From SAR202 cluster bacterium AG-426-M11 (lineage in GTDB: Bacteria; Chloroflexota; Dehalococcoidia; Lucifugimonadales; UBA826), in NCBI GenBank assembly GCA_003213095.1, contig QCNV01000013.1, positions 1-34,681 of the forward strand: a stretch of 34,681 nt of DNA, read 5' to 3'. Both the position numbers and the translations under genes were made by a program. The notes beneath the pieces are model-generated. The model saw only the letters and a list, made by a program, of their open reading frames with translations. It ran no database searches and had not been told where the DNA came from. Each line of letters starts with the position of its first letter. Positions within the stretch are counted from its first letter, which is position 1. Of the stretch, positions 1-8,888 are shown in pieces.

Positions 1-2
1 GT

Positions 3-617
3 ATGAAGATGAATTTGGATTTATTGGGTAGAAATTTAGAAATGGATACCTTGCAAAGATATGAAATTGTTTCAGATCTTTTGGATCAACAAGAAAATTT
101 AATTAATATTTTGGAATCATTAAGATTGTTGGCTAGAGGTGATTTATCAGAAGAAAATATTTTTGAGGAAATTGATTTTACTCAATTTATCATAGATTTA
201 GCTGCAAAATATCAACGACAATATCCGGAATCTCAATTCCATTTGACTTCATATTCAGAGAAACCTTTGATTTTTGCATGGAGGGAAGGATTACATGTGA
301 TGCTTAGTAACATTATAGTGAATTCTATAACTCATTCTAATAAGAAGCTTGAACAATTAGTAGTAGAAATTTCTACTGAAATTTCTGAAAATCGTTTGAT
401 TTTAACCATAGATGACAATGGAATTGGAATTCCAGAAACTGAAAGAACATTAGTTTTAGAGAGATTTAGAAGAGGAAACTCTACTTCAATAAAAGGCTCT
501 GGATTAGGTCTTGCTCTAGTGAAACAACAAGTAGAAATTCATAATGGTTCTATTGAAATTACATCAAATCCGTCGTCTGGAGCTAGATTTGTGATAAGTT
601 TGCCAGTAGTAATTTAA
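3..617 (+). CDS. Sensor histidine kinase, C-terminal part (partial)
   Basis: This is the catalytic end of a two-component sensor kinase, which would autophosphorylate on a histidine and pass the phosphate to a response regulator. The visible part holds the ATP-binding HATPase_c domain in order: N-box (LSNIIVNSITHSN, about residues 101-113), G1 box (DDNGIGIP), F-box (ERFRRGNS) and G2 box (GSGLGLALV). The phosphoacceptor H-box is not seen, so the frame almost certainly continues upstream of the window and the first Met is probably internal. The partner regulator is not in view. The stop lies 14 bases before the next gene. The sensor input is unknown. Confidence 0.85.
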   Translation: MKMNLDLLGRNLEMDTLQRYEIVSDLLDQQENLINILESLRLLARGDLSEENIFEEIDFTQFIIDLAAKYQRQYPESQFHLTSYSEKPLIFAWREGLHVMLSNIIVNSITHSNKKLEQLVVEISTEISENRLILTIDDNGIGIPETERTLVLERFRRGNSTSIKGSGLGLALVKQQVEIHNGSIEITSNPSSGARFVISLPVVI

Positions 618-631
618 TTAGAGGGGAAAAC

Positions 632-1633
632 ATGGAATTTGGTGTTCAGGTAAATGTATATGAAACTGATTGGGATTCTATTTCAAAATCTATTATGACC
701 ATGGAGGCTGGTAGATGGGGAAGTGTTTGGTTTGCTGACCATTTTTTACCTCCCCATGTGTCTAGTACAAAAACTGATCAAATGGAAGCTGAATCTGAAA
801 CAGCTTTTGAAGGCTTCACATTGATATCAGTAGTTGCAGGGATGACACAAAGACTTAAGTTGGGTCATTTAGTTTTAGGGAATTCATATCGAAATCCTGC
901 ATTAGTAGCAAAAATGGCCACTACTTTAGACCAGGCTTCAAAAGGTAGATTTACATTATCTTTGGGAGCCTCTTGGTATGAGAGAGAACATTTAGCGTAT
1001 GGATGGAAGTTTCCTTCACTTAAAGAGAGATCAGATAGATTTGAAGAAGCATGTAAGTTGATTAGACTTTTATTTACTTCTGAACAACCTGTAAGTTTTG
1101 ATGGAGAATTTTATCAACTTGATCAAGCTCCATTGTCTCCTAATTGTTATCAAAAACCACATATTCCTATTTTAGTTGGAGGAACAGGAGAAAAAAGAAC
1201 TTTATTGACTCTTGCGAAATATGGAGATGTATTCAACTTGGATGGGTGGTCTGGGCGAGGAATGTCGATGGATTTGTACAAGCACAAAGTTAGTGTTTTA
1301 GAAAAACACTGCGAAAATGTCGGTAGAAACCCCACAGATATAAAAAAGACATTATTAATGCCTATAAAAATCACCAATAGTAAATCTGAAGCTAGAGAAT
1401 TTATCGAAAAACTAGGATACCGATCATCTGATTCTACTCATGGAAGTTTTGGTGGAAAATTAGTTTCTCCATTAGAAACTGACTCAGTGGCAGGTTCAGT
1501 AGATTATGTCGTACAAAGAATCGGAGAATTTATTGATGAAGGTGTAGAAGAAATCATGTTTGGAGCTATTGATACTGGCGATTCTGAAACACTTCAAATG
1601 ATAGATGAGGAAGTTTTACGGCATTTTGTTTAA
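632..1633 (+). CDS. LLM-class flavin/F420-dependent oxidoreductase
   Basis: This is a 333-residue luciferase-like (bacterial luciferase fold) TIM-barrel protein that would use F420 or FMN for hydride transfer or monooxygenation. Typical features are the N-terminal strand with WFADHF near residue 33, the LGHLVLGNSYRNPALVAKMA segment, the GASWYEREH motif and the KERSDRFEEA helix, as in actinobacterial F420-type members. A purine-rich ribosome site (GAGGGG) lies five bases before the start. The gene follows the kinase closely. A second probable F420/flavin protein lies at 8469-8879. The substrate cannot be told from sequence; FMN use cannot be excluded. Confidence 0.85.
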   Translation: MEFGVQVNVYETDWDSISKSIMTMEAGRWGSVWFADHFLPPHVSSTKTDQMEAESETAFEGFTLISVVAGMTQRLKLGHLVLGNSYRNPALVAKMATTLDQASKGRFTLSLGASWYEREHLAYGWKFPSLKERSDRFEEACKLIRLLFTSEQPVSFDGEFYQLDQAPLSPNCYQKPHIPILVGGTGEKRTLLTLAKYGDVFNLDGWSGRGMSMDLYKHKVSVLEKHCENVGRNPTDIKKTLLMPIKITNSKSEAREFIEKLGYRSSDSTHGSFGGKLVSPLETDSVAGSVDYVVQRIGEFIDEGVEEIMFGAIDTGDSETLQMIDEEVLRHFV

Positions 1634-1665
1634 TCTATCTGAATGTTGATATACGTGAAACTCAA

Positions 1666-2901
1666 ATGAATACAATCTTAAACAAATCTTTTGAATCATT
1701 AATTGTGATTAGATTCAGGTATATGTGGTTAGGTGATTTTGCTCTTTTATGTGCTGAATTTATGGAATTGTTAATTCTATCTTGGTATGTGTTGAATCAA
1801 ACTAATTCACCGATGATTTTAGGTGTTTATGCTGCACTAAGATTTACTGGCACCCTTTTTTCTCCACTCTTTGGAGTAATAGTTGATAGGCTAGGAAAAA
1901 GAAATATTTATATTTTTTCAAGAATTTGTTTCGTGATTTTATCTACGATCGTGATGGTTTTATATATTACAAATACTATTTCAGTTACATATGTTTTGAT
2001 TATTTCACCATTTGTTGGTTTATCTAGATCGTTAGATATGATAGTTAGACAATCTGTTATACCTTCAATTGTTGGGAATCGATTGCTTCAAAATAGTATT
2101 GCTCTATTAAGAACATCTAGAGATATTACTCAAATTGTGGGTCCCATAATGGGAGGTGTTTTATTAGAATTATTAGGAGCATCATTTAGTTATTTGGTAA
2201 TAGTTTGTCTTTATGTTTTAGCTTTAGTATTTGTATTGATGATTAGAGACATTCCCAATGATTTCTCTAATTCTAAAGAGTCACTAATTCTAAATTTTAA
2301 ACAAGGAATTTCTTATGCGTTATTGCATCCTTTTTTAGTAGGAATTTTAGTCATAGCATTTATGGTTAATTTAACTGGATTCCCTTTAAACAATGGATTG
2401 ATGCCGGTAATTGCAAAAGATATTATGAAAACTGATGCTGTAGGTTTGGGGTGGATGTTAGGGATGTATTCTGCGGGAGCTCTGTGTGGTTCTTTGGTAA
2501 TGGGTTATTTTTCTAATATGAAATGGGTAGGTATTTTAATGGTCTTAGGCGCACTTTTATGGCATGTGGGGATATTTTTCATTGGATTTGTTTCAACTTT
2601 ATTAGTTGCAATTCCTTTATTGTATTTGATAGGTATTTTTCAGTCTTTTGCCATGGTGACTATGGCAATGCTATTGATGTCTTACACCTCAAAAGAAATG
2701 TTGGGTCGAATATTAGGGTTGAGACAACTATCTGTTTATGGGCTTCCATTAGGATTATTGTTTTCAGGATCAATTGCCGATAATTTTGATGTGACATGGG
2801 CTTTATATTTGAATGGGGTTATCGGTTTTGTGATACTTGTAATAGCTGTGGTAATTTGGCCAAGTACATTTAAGTCAGATTTGTCTTATCAAAAAAACTA
2901 G
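1666..2901 (+). CDS. MFS transporter
   Basis: This is a 411-residue integral membrane protein with about a dozen hydrophobic segments. It carries the major facilitator loop signature after the second helix (FGVIVDRLGKRNIYIFSR, around residues 67-84), in which the D-R-x-G-K/R-R core is clear. The length and the two-bundle layout with a central cytoplasmic loop fit a drug/solute:H+ antiporter of the MFS_1/MFS_3 type. No good ribosome site is visible before the start, so the exact start is less certain. The stop codon shares the palindrome CTAG with the stop of the convergent GMC gene. The substrate is unknown. Confidence 0.85.
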   Translation: MNTILNKSFESLIVIRFRYMWLGDFALLCAEFMELLILSWYVLNQTNSPMILGVYAALRFTGTLFSPLFGVIVDRLGKRNIYIFSRICFVILSTIVMVLYITNTISVTYVLIISPFVGLSRSLDMIVRQSVIPSIVGNRLLQNSIALLRTSRDITQIVGPIMGGVLLELLGASFSYLVIVCLYVLALVFVLMIRDIPNDFSNSKESLILNFKQGISYALLHPFLVGILVIAFMVNLTGFPLNNGLMPVIAKDIMKTDAVGLGWMLGMYSAGALCGSLVMGYFSNMKWVGILMVLGALLWHVGIFFIGFVSTLLVAIPLLYLIGIFQSFAMVTMAMLLMSYTSKEMLGRILGLRQLSVYGLPLGLLFSGSIADNFDVTWALYLNGVIGFVILVIAVVIWPSTFKSDLSYQKN

Positions 2902-4457
2902 CTGTTTTTGATTAAATCAGCAATTTTTTCACCAATCATCATAGTCGGTACGTTAGTGTTTGCTCTTGGGCAATCTGGCATGATTGATGCATCTGCTACT
3001 TTTAAGTTTTTGATTCCATGCACATTCCCGTATTGATCGACAACTGAAGTTGGGTCAGATTCCGGACCCATTTTGCATGTTCCAGATATATGATGACTAG
3101 TTCTAGCATTTTCTTTTAGCCAAATATTTAGTTGTGTGTCAGAGTTAAGTATTTCTTCGGTAGGAGCTAACCTGAAGTCAATTAGGTGTTTATATGAAGA
3201 TCCTGCGGCTACATCTACACACATTCTTACAGCATCTCTCATTCTTCTTAAGTCTTCTGTTTCTTTGAAAAAATTGTAATTAATATTTGGCTGAATACTA
3301 GGATCTGATGTTCTTAAGGATAATTCGCCTTTCCCTTTAGCCAAGTAAATAGCCACAATCATCCCAACTCTACCAAACATATTAGTGGTGTCTCCAAAGT
3401 AAAGTTTTGAACCCATTCCAAAACTAGTTTGATGAATCAACATGTCGTTTCGTAAATCTGAGCCCTTTGCAGTATATCTAATTGCAACATCTACTCCTCT
3501 AAGGTCAGGATCACTTTCTTGACCTTTTTGCACTTGCCAAGTAAGTGGTACTTGAGGATGGTCTCTCAAGTTTTTTCCAACGTTTGGATGGTGTAATAAA
3601 GTTTCAATTCCTTGATCTGATAGCATGTCATCTGGTCCTATTCCAGATAACATTAATATTTGAGGGGAATTAATAGCTCCTGCAGAGACTATGATTTCGT
3701 TGCCTTCAATAGTTTCCAAGCCACTTTCTGTACTAACTATTACCCCTTTTGCCTGTAAATTATCTAAAATAATTTTTTGAACTTGAGCATTGGATAGTAT
3801 CGTTAGGTTGCCTCTATCAAGGTAAGGCTCTAAGTATGTGATCCAAGTGTTTTGTCTGATTCGATTGATTGTATTAAATGGTAGGGGCCCCACTCCAGTA
3901 GAATCAGGGTCATTATGGTCATCAACGTGAGGATACCCTAAATCTCTGAAACCATCATAAAAAGCAATACTGTCTTTTTGCCATTCGTTTTTTGGTGTTC
4001 GTATACACCTTACAGGACCTGATTGGCCATGAAAATCTCCTGAAAAATCTAGATCGTTTTCTAGTTTTCTGAAATAAGGCAAACATTCTTGAAAGCTCCA
4101 AAGATCATTCCCAGAGTTAGCCCATTCATCATAATCATCTGGTTCGCCCCTTAAGAATATTTGAGCATTAACTGCGCTAGATCCTCCTAGTGTTTTTCCT
4201 CTAGGAACTAAAATAGGCTCACGTAATTCGGTAGATTTCCCAATAAAAGTTCTGCCATGATCAGGATTTGTGAAAAACCAAGATCTATTTCTATTAGCAC
4301 CAAAACCGTATTTCACTTCATTTGGGGTTTGATCTATGGATGTGTATCCTGGACCACTCTCTATTAATAATACAGAATTTTTATGGGATTCAGAAAGTCT
4401 TGAGGCTATGATAGCCCCAGCAGATCCCGATCCTATTATGATGTAGTCGTATGCCAT
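2898..4457 (-). CDS. GMC-family FAD oxidoreductase (choline dehydrogenase-like)
   Basis: This is a 519-residue flavoenzyme of the glucose-methanol-choline family that would oxidise an alcohol group. The FAD dinucleotide motif GSGSAG is at residues 9-14 and the GMC signature GKTLGGSSAVN follows near residue 90. The C-terminal active-site pair is present: H456 in HISGTCKMG and N500 in RANTNVPT. It follows the amidohydrolase gene by ten bases on the same strand with an AAGGG ribosome site, so the two are probably one transcript. Its real alcohol substrate cannot be assigned. Confidence 0.9.
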   Translation of the reverse strand: MAYDYIIIGSGSAGAIIASRLSESHKNSVLLIESGPGYTSIDQTPNEVKYGFGANRNRSWFFTNPDHGRTFIGKSTELREPILVPRGKTLGGSSAVNAQIFLRGEPDDYDEWANSGNDLWSFQECLPYFRKLENDLDFSGDFHGQSGPVRCIRTPKNEWQKDSIAFYDGFRDLGYPHVDDHNDPDSTGVGPLPFNTINRIRQNTWITYLEPYLDRGNLTILSNAQVQKIILDNLQAKGVIVSTESGLETIEGNEIIVSAGAINSPQILMLSGIGPDDMLSDQGIETLLHHPNVGKNLRDHPQVPLTWQVQKGQESDPDLRGVDVAIRYTAKGSDLRNDMLIHQTSFGMGSKLYFGDTTNMFGRVGMIVAIYLAKGKGELSLRTSDPSIQPNINYNFFKETEDLRRMRDAVRMCVDVAAGSSYKHLIDFRLAPTEEILNSDTQLNIWLKENARTSHHISGTCKMGPESDPTSVVDQYGNVHGIKNLKVADASIMPDCPRANTNVPTMMIGEKIADLIKNS

Positions 4458-4467
4458 TTCAGCCCTT

Positions 4468-5493
4468 TTACTTGATTAGTTTGTATGTTTTCTCGGCAGT
4501 GTTTTTGAACATATCATTTCGTTCTGAAGGGGAGAAGTTTTTAGAGTATTTTTTGAAAGCGTTGTATAAAACATGATACGAGAAAGAAACTTTATCAACA
4601 GGGAAATTACTTTCAAACATACCTCTGCTAGGAGTGAATTTTTCTATACAAAAATCTAGATACGGTTTCATATCAATTGCTAGAGTATCTGAATCAACTG
4701 GAATTGGAAGATTATGCCAATTATGTCCAGTTTGTGGCATTCCTAATCCCCCTAATTTAATGACTACATTGGGACATTCTGAAAGGTCAGAAATATTTTG
4801 TTGCCAGATTTTTATCACTTCTTCTCTGCGAGAGTCATACGGACCTATTTGGATTAATCCTCCAACATGGTTAACAATTATAGGTAGATCAGGTATTTGC
4901 TTAGCTATATTTAATAGCTCTGGTAGCTGATGGAAATACATCCAAGATTCAAAAGTTAACCCCATTTCTGAAACAATTTTGGCACCTTCTAAAAATTCAG
5001 GTGAAGACATTTGTTCAGGGATGCCATAAGTAGGATTATTTTCTATTTCAGGATATTGATCCCAAGTGACAGTATGCCTGATTCCTTTGAAACGATTTGG
5101 GCTTGCTTCTATAAGCTTTTCCAATACAGGTTTTACCCCATCTCCTAGACTTAAGTTAGCATGCCCAACAATTGCTGCACCTGCCCTAGTTTTTCCATAA
5201 ATCCCACTTGAACTAGCTGCAGAAAGACCTTCTACAAACTCTACTTCACCAACAGTTTTGAATTTTTCATCAACATCAATGTTGTACATTGAGCGAGCTT
5301 CTACAAAAACTGTAGAAACTATATTGTGACCAGAGTCAGTATCAGCCATGAGTTCATGAAGTAAATACCTTTGATAAGGTATTCTTTCATATCTGTGATC
5401 CCAAAAATGATGGTGTGGATCACAAATAGGTAAATCTGGTTCAATAATTTCTTCTTTGGTTAATTCTAACCAGTCGTTTCCTCCGTATGGCAT
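4468..5493 (-). CDS. Amidohydrolase family 2 (TIM-barrel metal hydrolase/decarboxylase-like)
   Basis: This protein belongs to the PF04909 amidohydrolase group. The N-terminal metal-binding run CDPHHHFWDH is followed by a barrel with IVNHVGG and a late SNFPVDK segment typical of the family, whose members hydrolyse lactones or decarboxylate aromatic acids. I place the start at 5493 because GGAG lies six bases upstream; the frame stays open to a further ATG at 5526, which has no ribosome site. That gives 341 residues. It is the first gene of a pair with the GMC oxidoreductase, hinting at successive steps on one organic substrate; this is inference. Confidence 0.85.
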   Translation of the reverse strand: MPYGGNDWLELTKEEIIEPDLPICDPHHHFWDHRYERIPYQRYLLHELMADTDSGHNIVSTVFVEARSMYNIDVDEKFKTVGEVEFVEGLSAASSSGIYGKTRAGAAIVGHANLSLGDGVKPVLEKLIEASPNRFKGIRHTVTWDQYPEIENNPTYGIPEQMSSPEFLEGAKIVSEMGLTFESWMYFHQLPELLNIAKQIPDLPIIVNHVGGLIQIGPYDSRREEVIKIWQQNISDLSECPNVVIKLGGLGMPQTGHNWHNLPIPVDSDTLAIDMKPYLDFCIEKFTPSRGMFESNFPVDKVSFSYHVLYNAFKKYSKNFSPSERNDMFKNTAEKTYKLIK

Positions 5494-5554
5494 ATGAATC
5501 TCCGAATTTATAATTTGAAGAATCATAGCAAATTTATAAATTTAAAGTGTTAAC

Positions 5555-6934
5555 ATGAAAGACGAAAATCATATGAACTTACACGATTCACCCAGAACCC
5601 GGTTGATTTTGCAATCAGCTATACCCAATATGTTTTATCGATTGGCTGCTCCTAATATGTTAGCTGTCATAGTAATTTCTTTAGTTACATTTTCAGAGGC
5701 ATGGTACATAGGTAAAGTAAATACTGTTGCATTGGCAGGATTAGCAATAGTTTTCCCGTTTCAAACTTTAATGGGAATGATGGGAAACGGAGGTATGGGA
5801 AATGGCACAGCCTCAGCATTATCTCGTACAATTGGTAAAAATGATTTTAAAAGGGCTCAGTCTGTAATTTGGCATTCAGCGTTAATTAACTTTTTATTAT
5901 CTTTAATATATCTAATCTGTCTTGGAATATTTTCAAGATCTATTTTTGATTTGTTTGGGGCATCTGAAGAAGTAACAAGTCAAGCAGTCTTATTTTCTCG
6001 AATATTTTTTGGATTGGCACCTTTTATATGGTTATATTTTTGGATGAAATCTGTGTATAGAGGTTTAGGTGCGATTCAGATTTTGGCTCGACTTGATATT
6101 GTTGCAAGTGTCATTCAGCTTGTTCTGAGCGGTGCTTTAACTTTAGGTTGGGGCTTTTTCCCATCTTTAGGATTGCTAGGACCGGCAATTGCTGCAGTGA
6201 TCTGCCAAGGGTTTGCAGGTGTAGCAATGTTGTGTTGGTTCATTTTAGGAAAATTTGAAATTTCACTTAAAATTGTTTCTTTAGATTTTGATGTTGCTGG
6301 AGATATATTGAAAGTTGGAGGAATGGGTGTTTTATTAGCTTCTAACATTGCTTTGACTATAATGTTAACTACTCGGTTTGTGGCTGATTTTGGTACTGAG
6401 GCAATAGCAGGGTATGGAGTATGTGGTCGTTTAGAGCAAATGTTCATCCCTTTAGCTTTTGGAGTTGGAGGAGTATTAGTAGTAATTGTAGGAACAAATT
6501 TTGGAGCGACTCAATATGAAAGAGCTAGAAAGTCTGCTAGATTTGGTGCTTTAATAATCGCTTTAGTATCTACTTTGATTGGGGTGATTCTTGCACTATT
6601 TCCGAGTTTATGGATAGATTTGTTTACTAAAGAACTAGGAGCATTTGCTATAGGTTCTGTATATTTGAGAATTGTCGGTCCAGTTTTTGGGCTTTTTGCA
6701 GGAGGGCAAACATTGTCGTTTGCTAGCTATGGTACCGGCAGCATGATTATCCCTGTTTTAGGTGGTATGTATAGAGTTTTTATTACTACTATTTTTGGAT
6801 TATCGATTGCATACTTTTCGTTGGATATTTCATTTCTGTTTTTAGGAGTGACCCTAGGAATGATTGGGTGGGCAATTATTCTTAGTTTAAATATGGTTTC
6901 AAAAGGATGGAATCCAGAAAAAACTATAGATTGA
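5555..6934 (+). CDS. MATE family efflux transporter
   Basis: This is a 459-residue membrane protein with about twelve hydrophobic helices in two related halves, as in multidrug and toxin extrusion proteins that exchange a drug or metabolite for Na+ or H+. The first half carries a Gly/Met-rich stretch (MGMMGNGGMGNGTASALSR, near residues 72-90) in the position of the conserved MATE cavity motif. The start region has two nearby Met codons (residues 1 and 7) and no clear ribosome site. It diverges from the amidohydrolase gene across about 60 bases. Its last 11 bases overlap the end of the convergent ABC permease gene. Confidence 0.88.
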   Translation: MKDENHMNLHDSPRTRLILQSAIPNMFYRLAAPNMLAVIVISLVTFSEAWYIGKVNTVALAGLAIVFPFQTLMGMMGNGGMGNGTASALSRTIGKNDFKRAQSVIWHSALINFLLSLIYLICLGIFSRSIFDLFGASEEVTSQAVLFSRIFFGLAPFIWLYFWMKSVYRGLGAIQILARLDIVASVIQLVLSGALTLGWGFFPSLGLLGPAIAAVICQGFAGVAMLCWFILGKFEISLKIVSLDFDVAGDILKVGGMGVLLASNIALTIMLTTRFVADFGTEAIAGYGVCGRLEQMFIPLAFGVGGVLVVIVGTNFGATQYERARKSARFGALIIALVSTLIGVILALFPSLWIDLFTKELGAFAIGSVYLRIVGPVFGLFAGGQTLSFASYGTGSMIIPVLGGMYRVFITTIFGLSIAYFSLDISFLFLGVTLGMIGWAIILSLNMVSKGWNPEKTID

Positions 6935-7757
6935 GGCTTCTATCTCTATATCCCCAAAATCCTATGATCAAGAACAGGAGAATTTTGAAGATTACTAGAG
7001 ATAAATCTGCAAAATCCAATCCGTTAACATAAGGGTTGTTATATGCTCCAAATGAAGATATCCATTCCTTCACAAATTCAAAAATCTCATTTGTTTGAGC
7101 TAACATACCAGATAGCCATTCCATAGCCAAAAGTCCAATGCCTGCAGCCCAACTCAATGATGACTTGCCTGTATATGCTCCTATGGCAAATCCAAATGCA
7201 GCAAAACTTACTCCGCCAAGTGCACTTTGGATTACTGATTCCACAAGAGATGAGTAATTCAAGCTAGCGTCTACAAAAAGCGTCATGATGAAAATTAAAT
7301 TCACCCATACAAAAGGAATAAGCATTCCTAATCCGATTAAAATAATTGCTTGAGCAGAAAATATCATAGTTCTAGTAAAAGGTAATGATGCAACAAATTC
7401 GAAAGTCCCATCTTCTTCTGATTTTGCTCCAATTTTGTTCATTAACCCTATGATGCAAACAGCAATAAGTAATGGCATGAATAAGTTCATGAGATATCCT
7501 GAGACTAGTCCTTCTAAAGACCATATTGAATCCCAATTACTGATTCCAAATGCATTAAGTACTACTGAGTTATCAGAAAAACCTGATGTCTCGAGGGCGT
7601 TTTTCTGGCCATCGATTAAATTTTCTTTTAAATTTGAGTTTCCAAAAGCCAAAGGAATTATCATTAAATAGACTCCAGGGGCGAATGTCCAAGTTGATAT
7701 CCATCTTTGTGAGGAAATAATGATGTACCAACCATAAGTAGCTAGAAATTTAATCAA
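6924..7757 (-). CDS. ABC-2 type transporter permease
   Basis: This hydrophobic protein has about six membrane segments and is the membrane partner of the ATPase encoded just upstream. I choose the TTG at 7757, giving 277 residues: AAGGA lies eight bases before it, and the gene then overlaps the ATPase stop by eight bases. A second TTG at 7784 would add nine residues and overlap more, with a poorer ribosome site. It is the last gene of the five-gene sulfur operon and ends inside the convergent MATE gene. The cargo is unknown; the context suggests, but does not show, a sulfur or redox link. Confidence 0.78.
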   Translation of the reverse strand: MIKFLATYGWYIIISSQRWISTWTFAPGVYLMIIPLAFGNSNLKENLIDGQKNALETSGFSDNSVVLNAFGISNWDSIWSLEGLVSGYLMNLFMPLLIAVCIIGLMNKIGAKSEEDGTFEFVASLPFTRTMIFSAQAIILIGLGMLIPFVWVNLIFIMTLFVDASLNYSSLVESVIQSALGGVSFAAFGFAIGAYTGKSSLSWAAGIGLLAMEWLSGMLAQTNEIFEFVKEWISSFGAYNNPYVNGLDFADLSLVIFKILLFLIIGFWGYRDRSLNL

Positions 7758-8469
7758 AACTCTTTTCCTTATCGAAAAAATCAAAGAATTGATTCTCAGC
7801 TGATGTGTTGTTTTGTTCGGCCATTTTTTTGAACCCTTCTAAGGATTGATCATATATTTTTTCCCCTTCTTTCATCACAGCTAGTGAGTCAACAGTTTTT
7901 TCAACTTCAGAAATTATGTGTGAAGAAAGTAATATTGATGTTCCATTGTTGGCAAAATCATTGAGTATTTGAAACAAGGTTCTTTGGTGAAAAGGGTCGA
8001 GGCCAGAAGTGGGCTCATCTAATATTAAAGCTTTGGGTTTATGCAAAAGAGATAATATTATAGCGGTTTTCTGTTTATTTCCTTTTGAAAGTTTTTTGAG
8101 TGTCTGTTTAATGTCCAGATCAAAATTTGTAGCTAATTCTAAAGCATAGTCTAATTTGACATTTCGGGCATTAGCTGCAAATTTGAACAGTGTTTCTGAG
8201 GATAAATTATCTGGTAACCGAGAGTCTCCCGGAAGAAACCCTATTATTTTTTTTGCTTCTACAGGGTTAGATATCGGGTCAATTTTATTGACTGAAAGAA
8301 TTCCATATGAACATTTTAAGAAGCCCATGAAAGATCTCATGGTAGTGGTTTTTCCAGAGCCATTCGGTCCCAATAATGCCTTTGTTTCCCCATCTTGAAT
8401 GGATATAGAGATGTTTTTAACTCCTTTGCCATTTTGATATAACATTGTGAGGTTATCTATAGATATCAT
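7750..8469 (-). CDS. ABC transporter ATP-binding protein
   Basis: This is a 239-residue nucleotide-binding subunit with Walker A GPNGSGKT (34-41), signature LSKG (127-130) and Walker B ALILDEP (147-153) followed by the D-loop SGLD. Its layout matches two-component ABC-2 exporters with one ATPase and one permease. The start ATG shares a base with the PPOX-protein stop (TAATG), so translation is probably coupled. It is the fourth gene of the operon headed by TusA, an unusual neighbour for a sulfur carrier. Confidence 0.9.
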   Translation of the reverse strand: MISIDNLTMLYQNGKGVKNISISIQDGETKALLGPNGSGKTTTMRSFMGFLKCSYGILSVNKIDPISNPVEAKKIIGFLPGDSRLPDNLSSETLFKFAANARNVKLDYALELATNFDLDIKQTLKKLSKGNKQKTAIILSLLHKPKALILDEPTSGLDPFHQRTLFQILNDFANNGTSILLSSHIISEVEKTVDSLAVMKEGEKIYDQSLEGFKKMAEQNNTSAENQFFDFFDKEKSFD

Positions 8470-8879
8470 TATTGATGTAAATCAGAAATTATTTTTGATG
8501 GGACCAATTTAAATATCACTACATCTTTAGCATTGTCACGATACAAATTAGAGAATTCAACTCCTTCTGTCAATCCGTAATATTTCACAGATAAAGATTT
8601 TACGAATTGATTTATAGGTATTTGTACCTGCTCCACTTTGCCATGAATTATTACTGATTGGTATGGTGGCTCTCTGTCGTCTACACACAAAGTAGCAAAA
8701 GGGTTTTGTAATAAGTTTTTCCACTTTTGTGTGTTAATTCCAGTAAACATTAATGCCTCACAATTTACCCAAGAATACCAAATAGGGACAGAGTGAGGCA
8801 TGTTATGTTTATCAACTGTACTGAGTACAGCAATTCTCGTTTTTTCTAGAAACTTTTGCGAAGTAGTATCTATTTTTAT
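8469..8879 (-). CDS. PPOX-class (pyridoxamine phosphate oxidase-fold) protein, probable AUA start
   Basis: This split-barrel flavin/F420-binding protein shows the family's VPIWYSW strand, TQKWKNLLQNP helix and VDDREPPYQSVIIHGK strand. The first ATG (8801) would remove the first conserved strand and helix, yet the frame upstream encodes that missing part (FLEKTRIAVLSTVD just before it) with no ATG, GTG or TTG back to the rhodanese stop. The best initiator is an ATA at 8879, seven bases after AGGA that itself overlaps the preceding TAG; this gives 136 residues, a normal length. The same stop/ribosome-site arrangement precedes the rhodanese gene. The substrate is unknown; a shortened protein starting at 8801 is the alternative. 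Confidence 0.7.
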   Translation of the reverse strand: MKIDTTSQKFLEKTRIAVLSTVDKHNMPHSVPIWYSWVNCEALMFTGINTQKWKNLLQNPFATLCVDDREPPYQSVIIHGKVEQVQIPINQFVKSLSVKYYGLTEGVEFSNLYRDNAKDVVIFKLVPSKIISDLHQ

Positions 8880-8888
8880 AGTTTTATC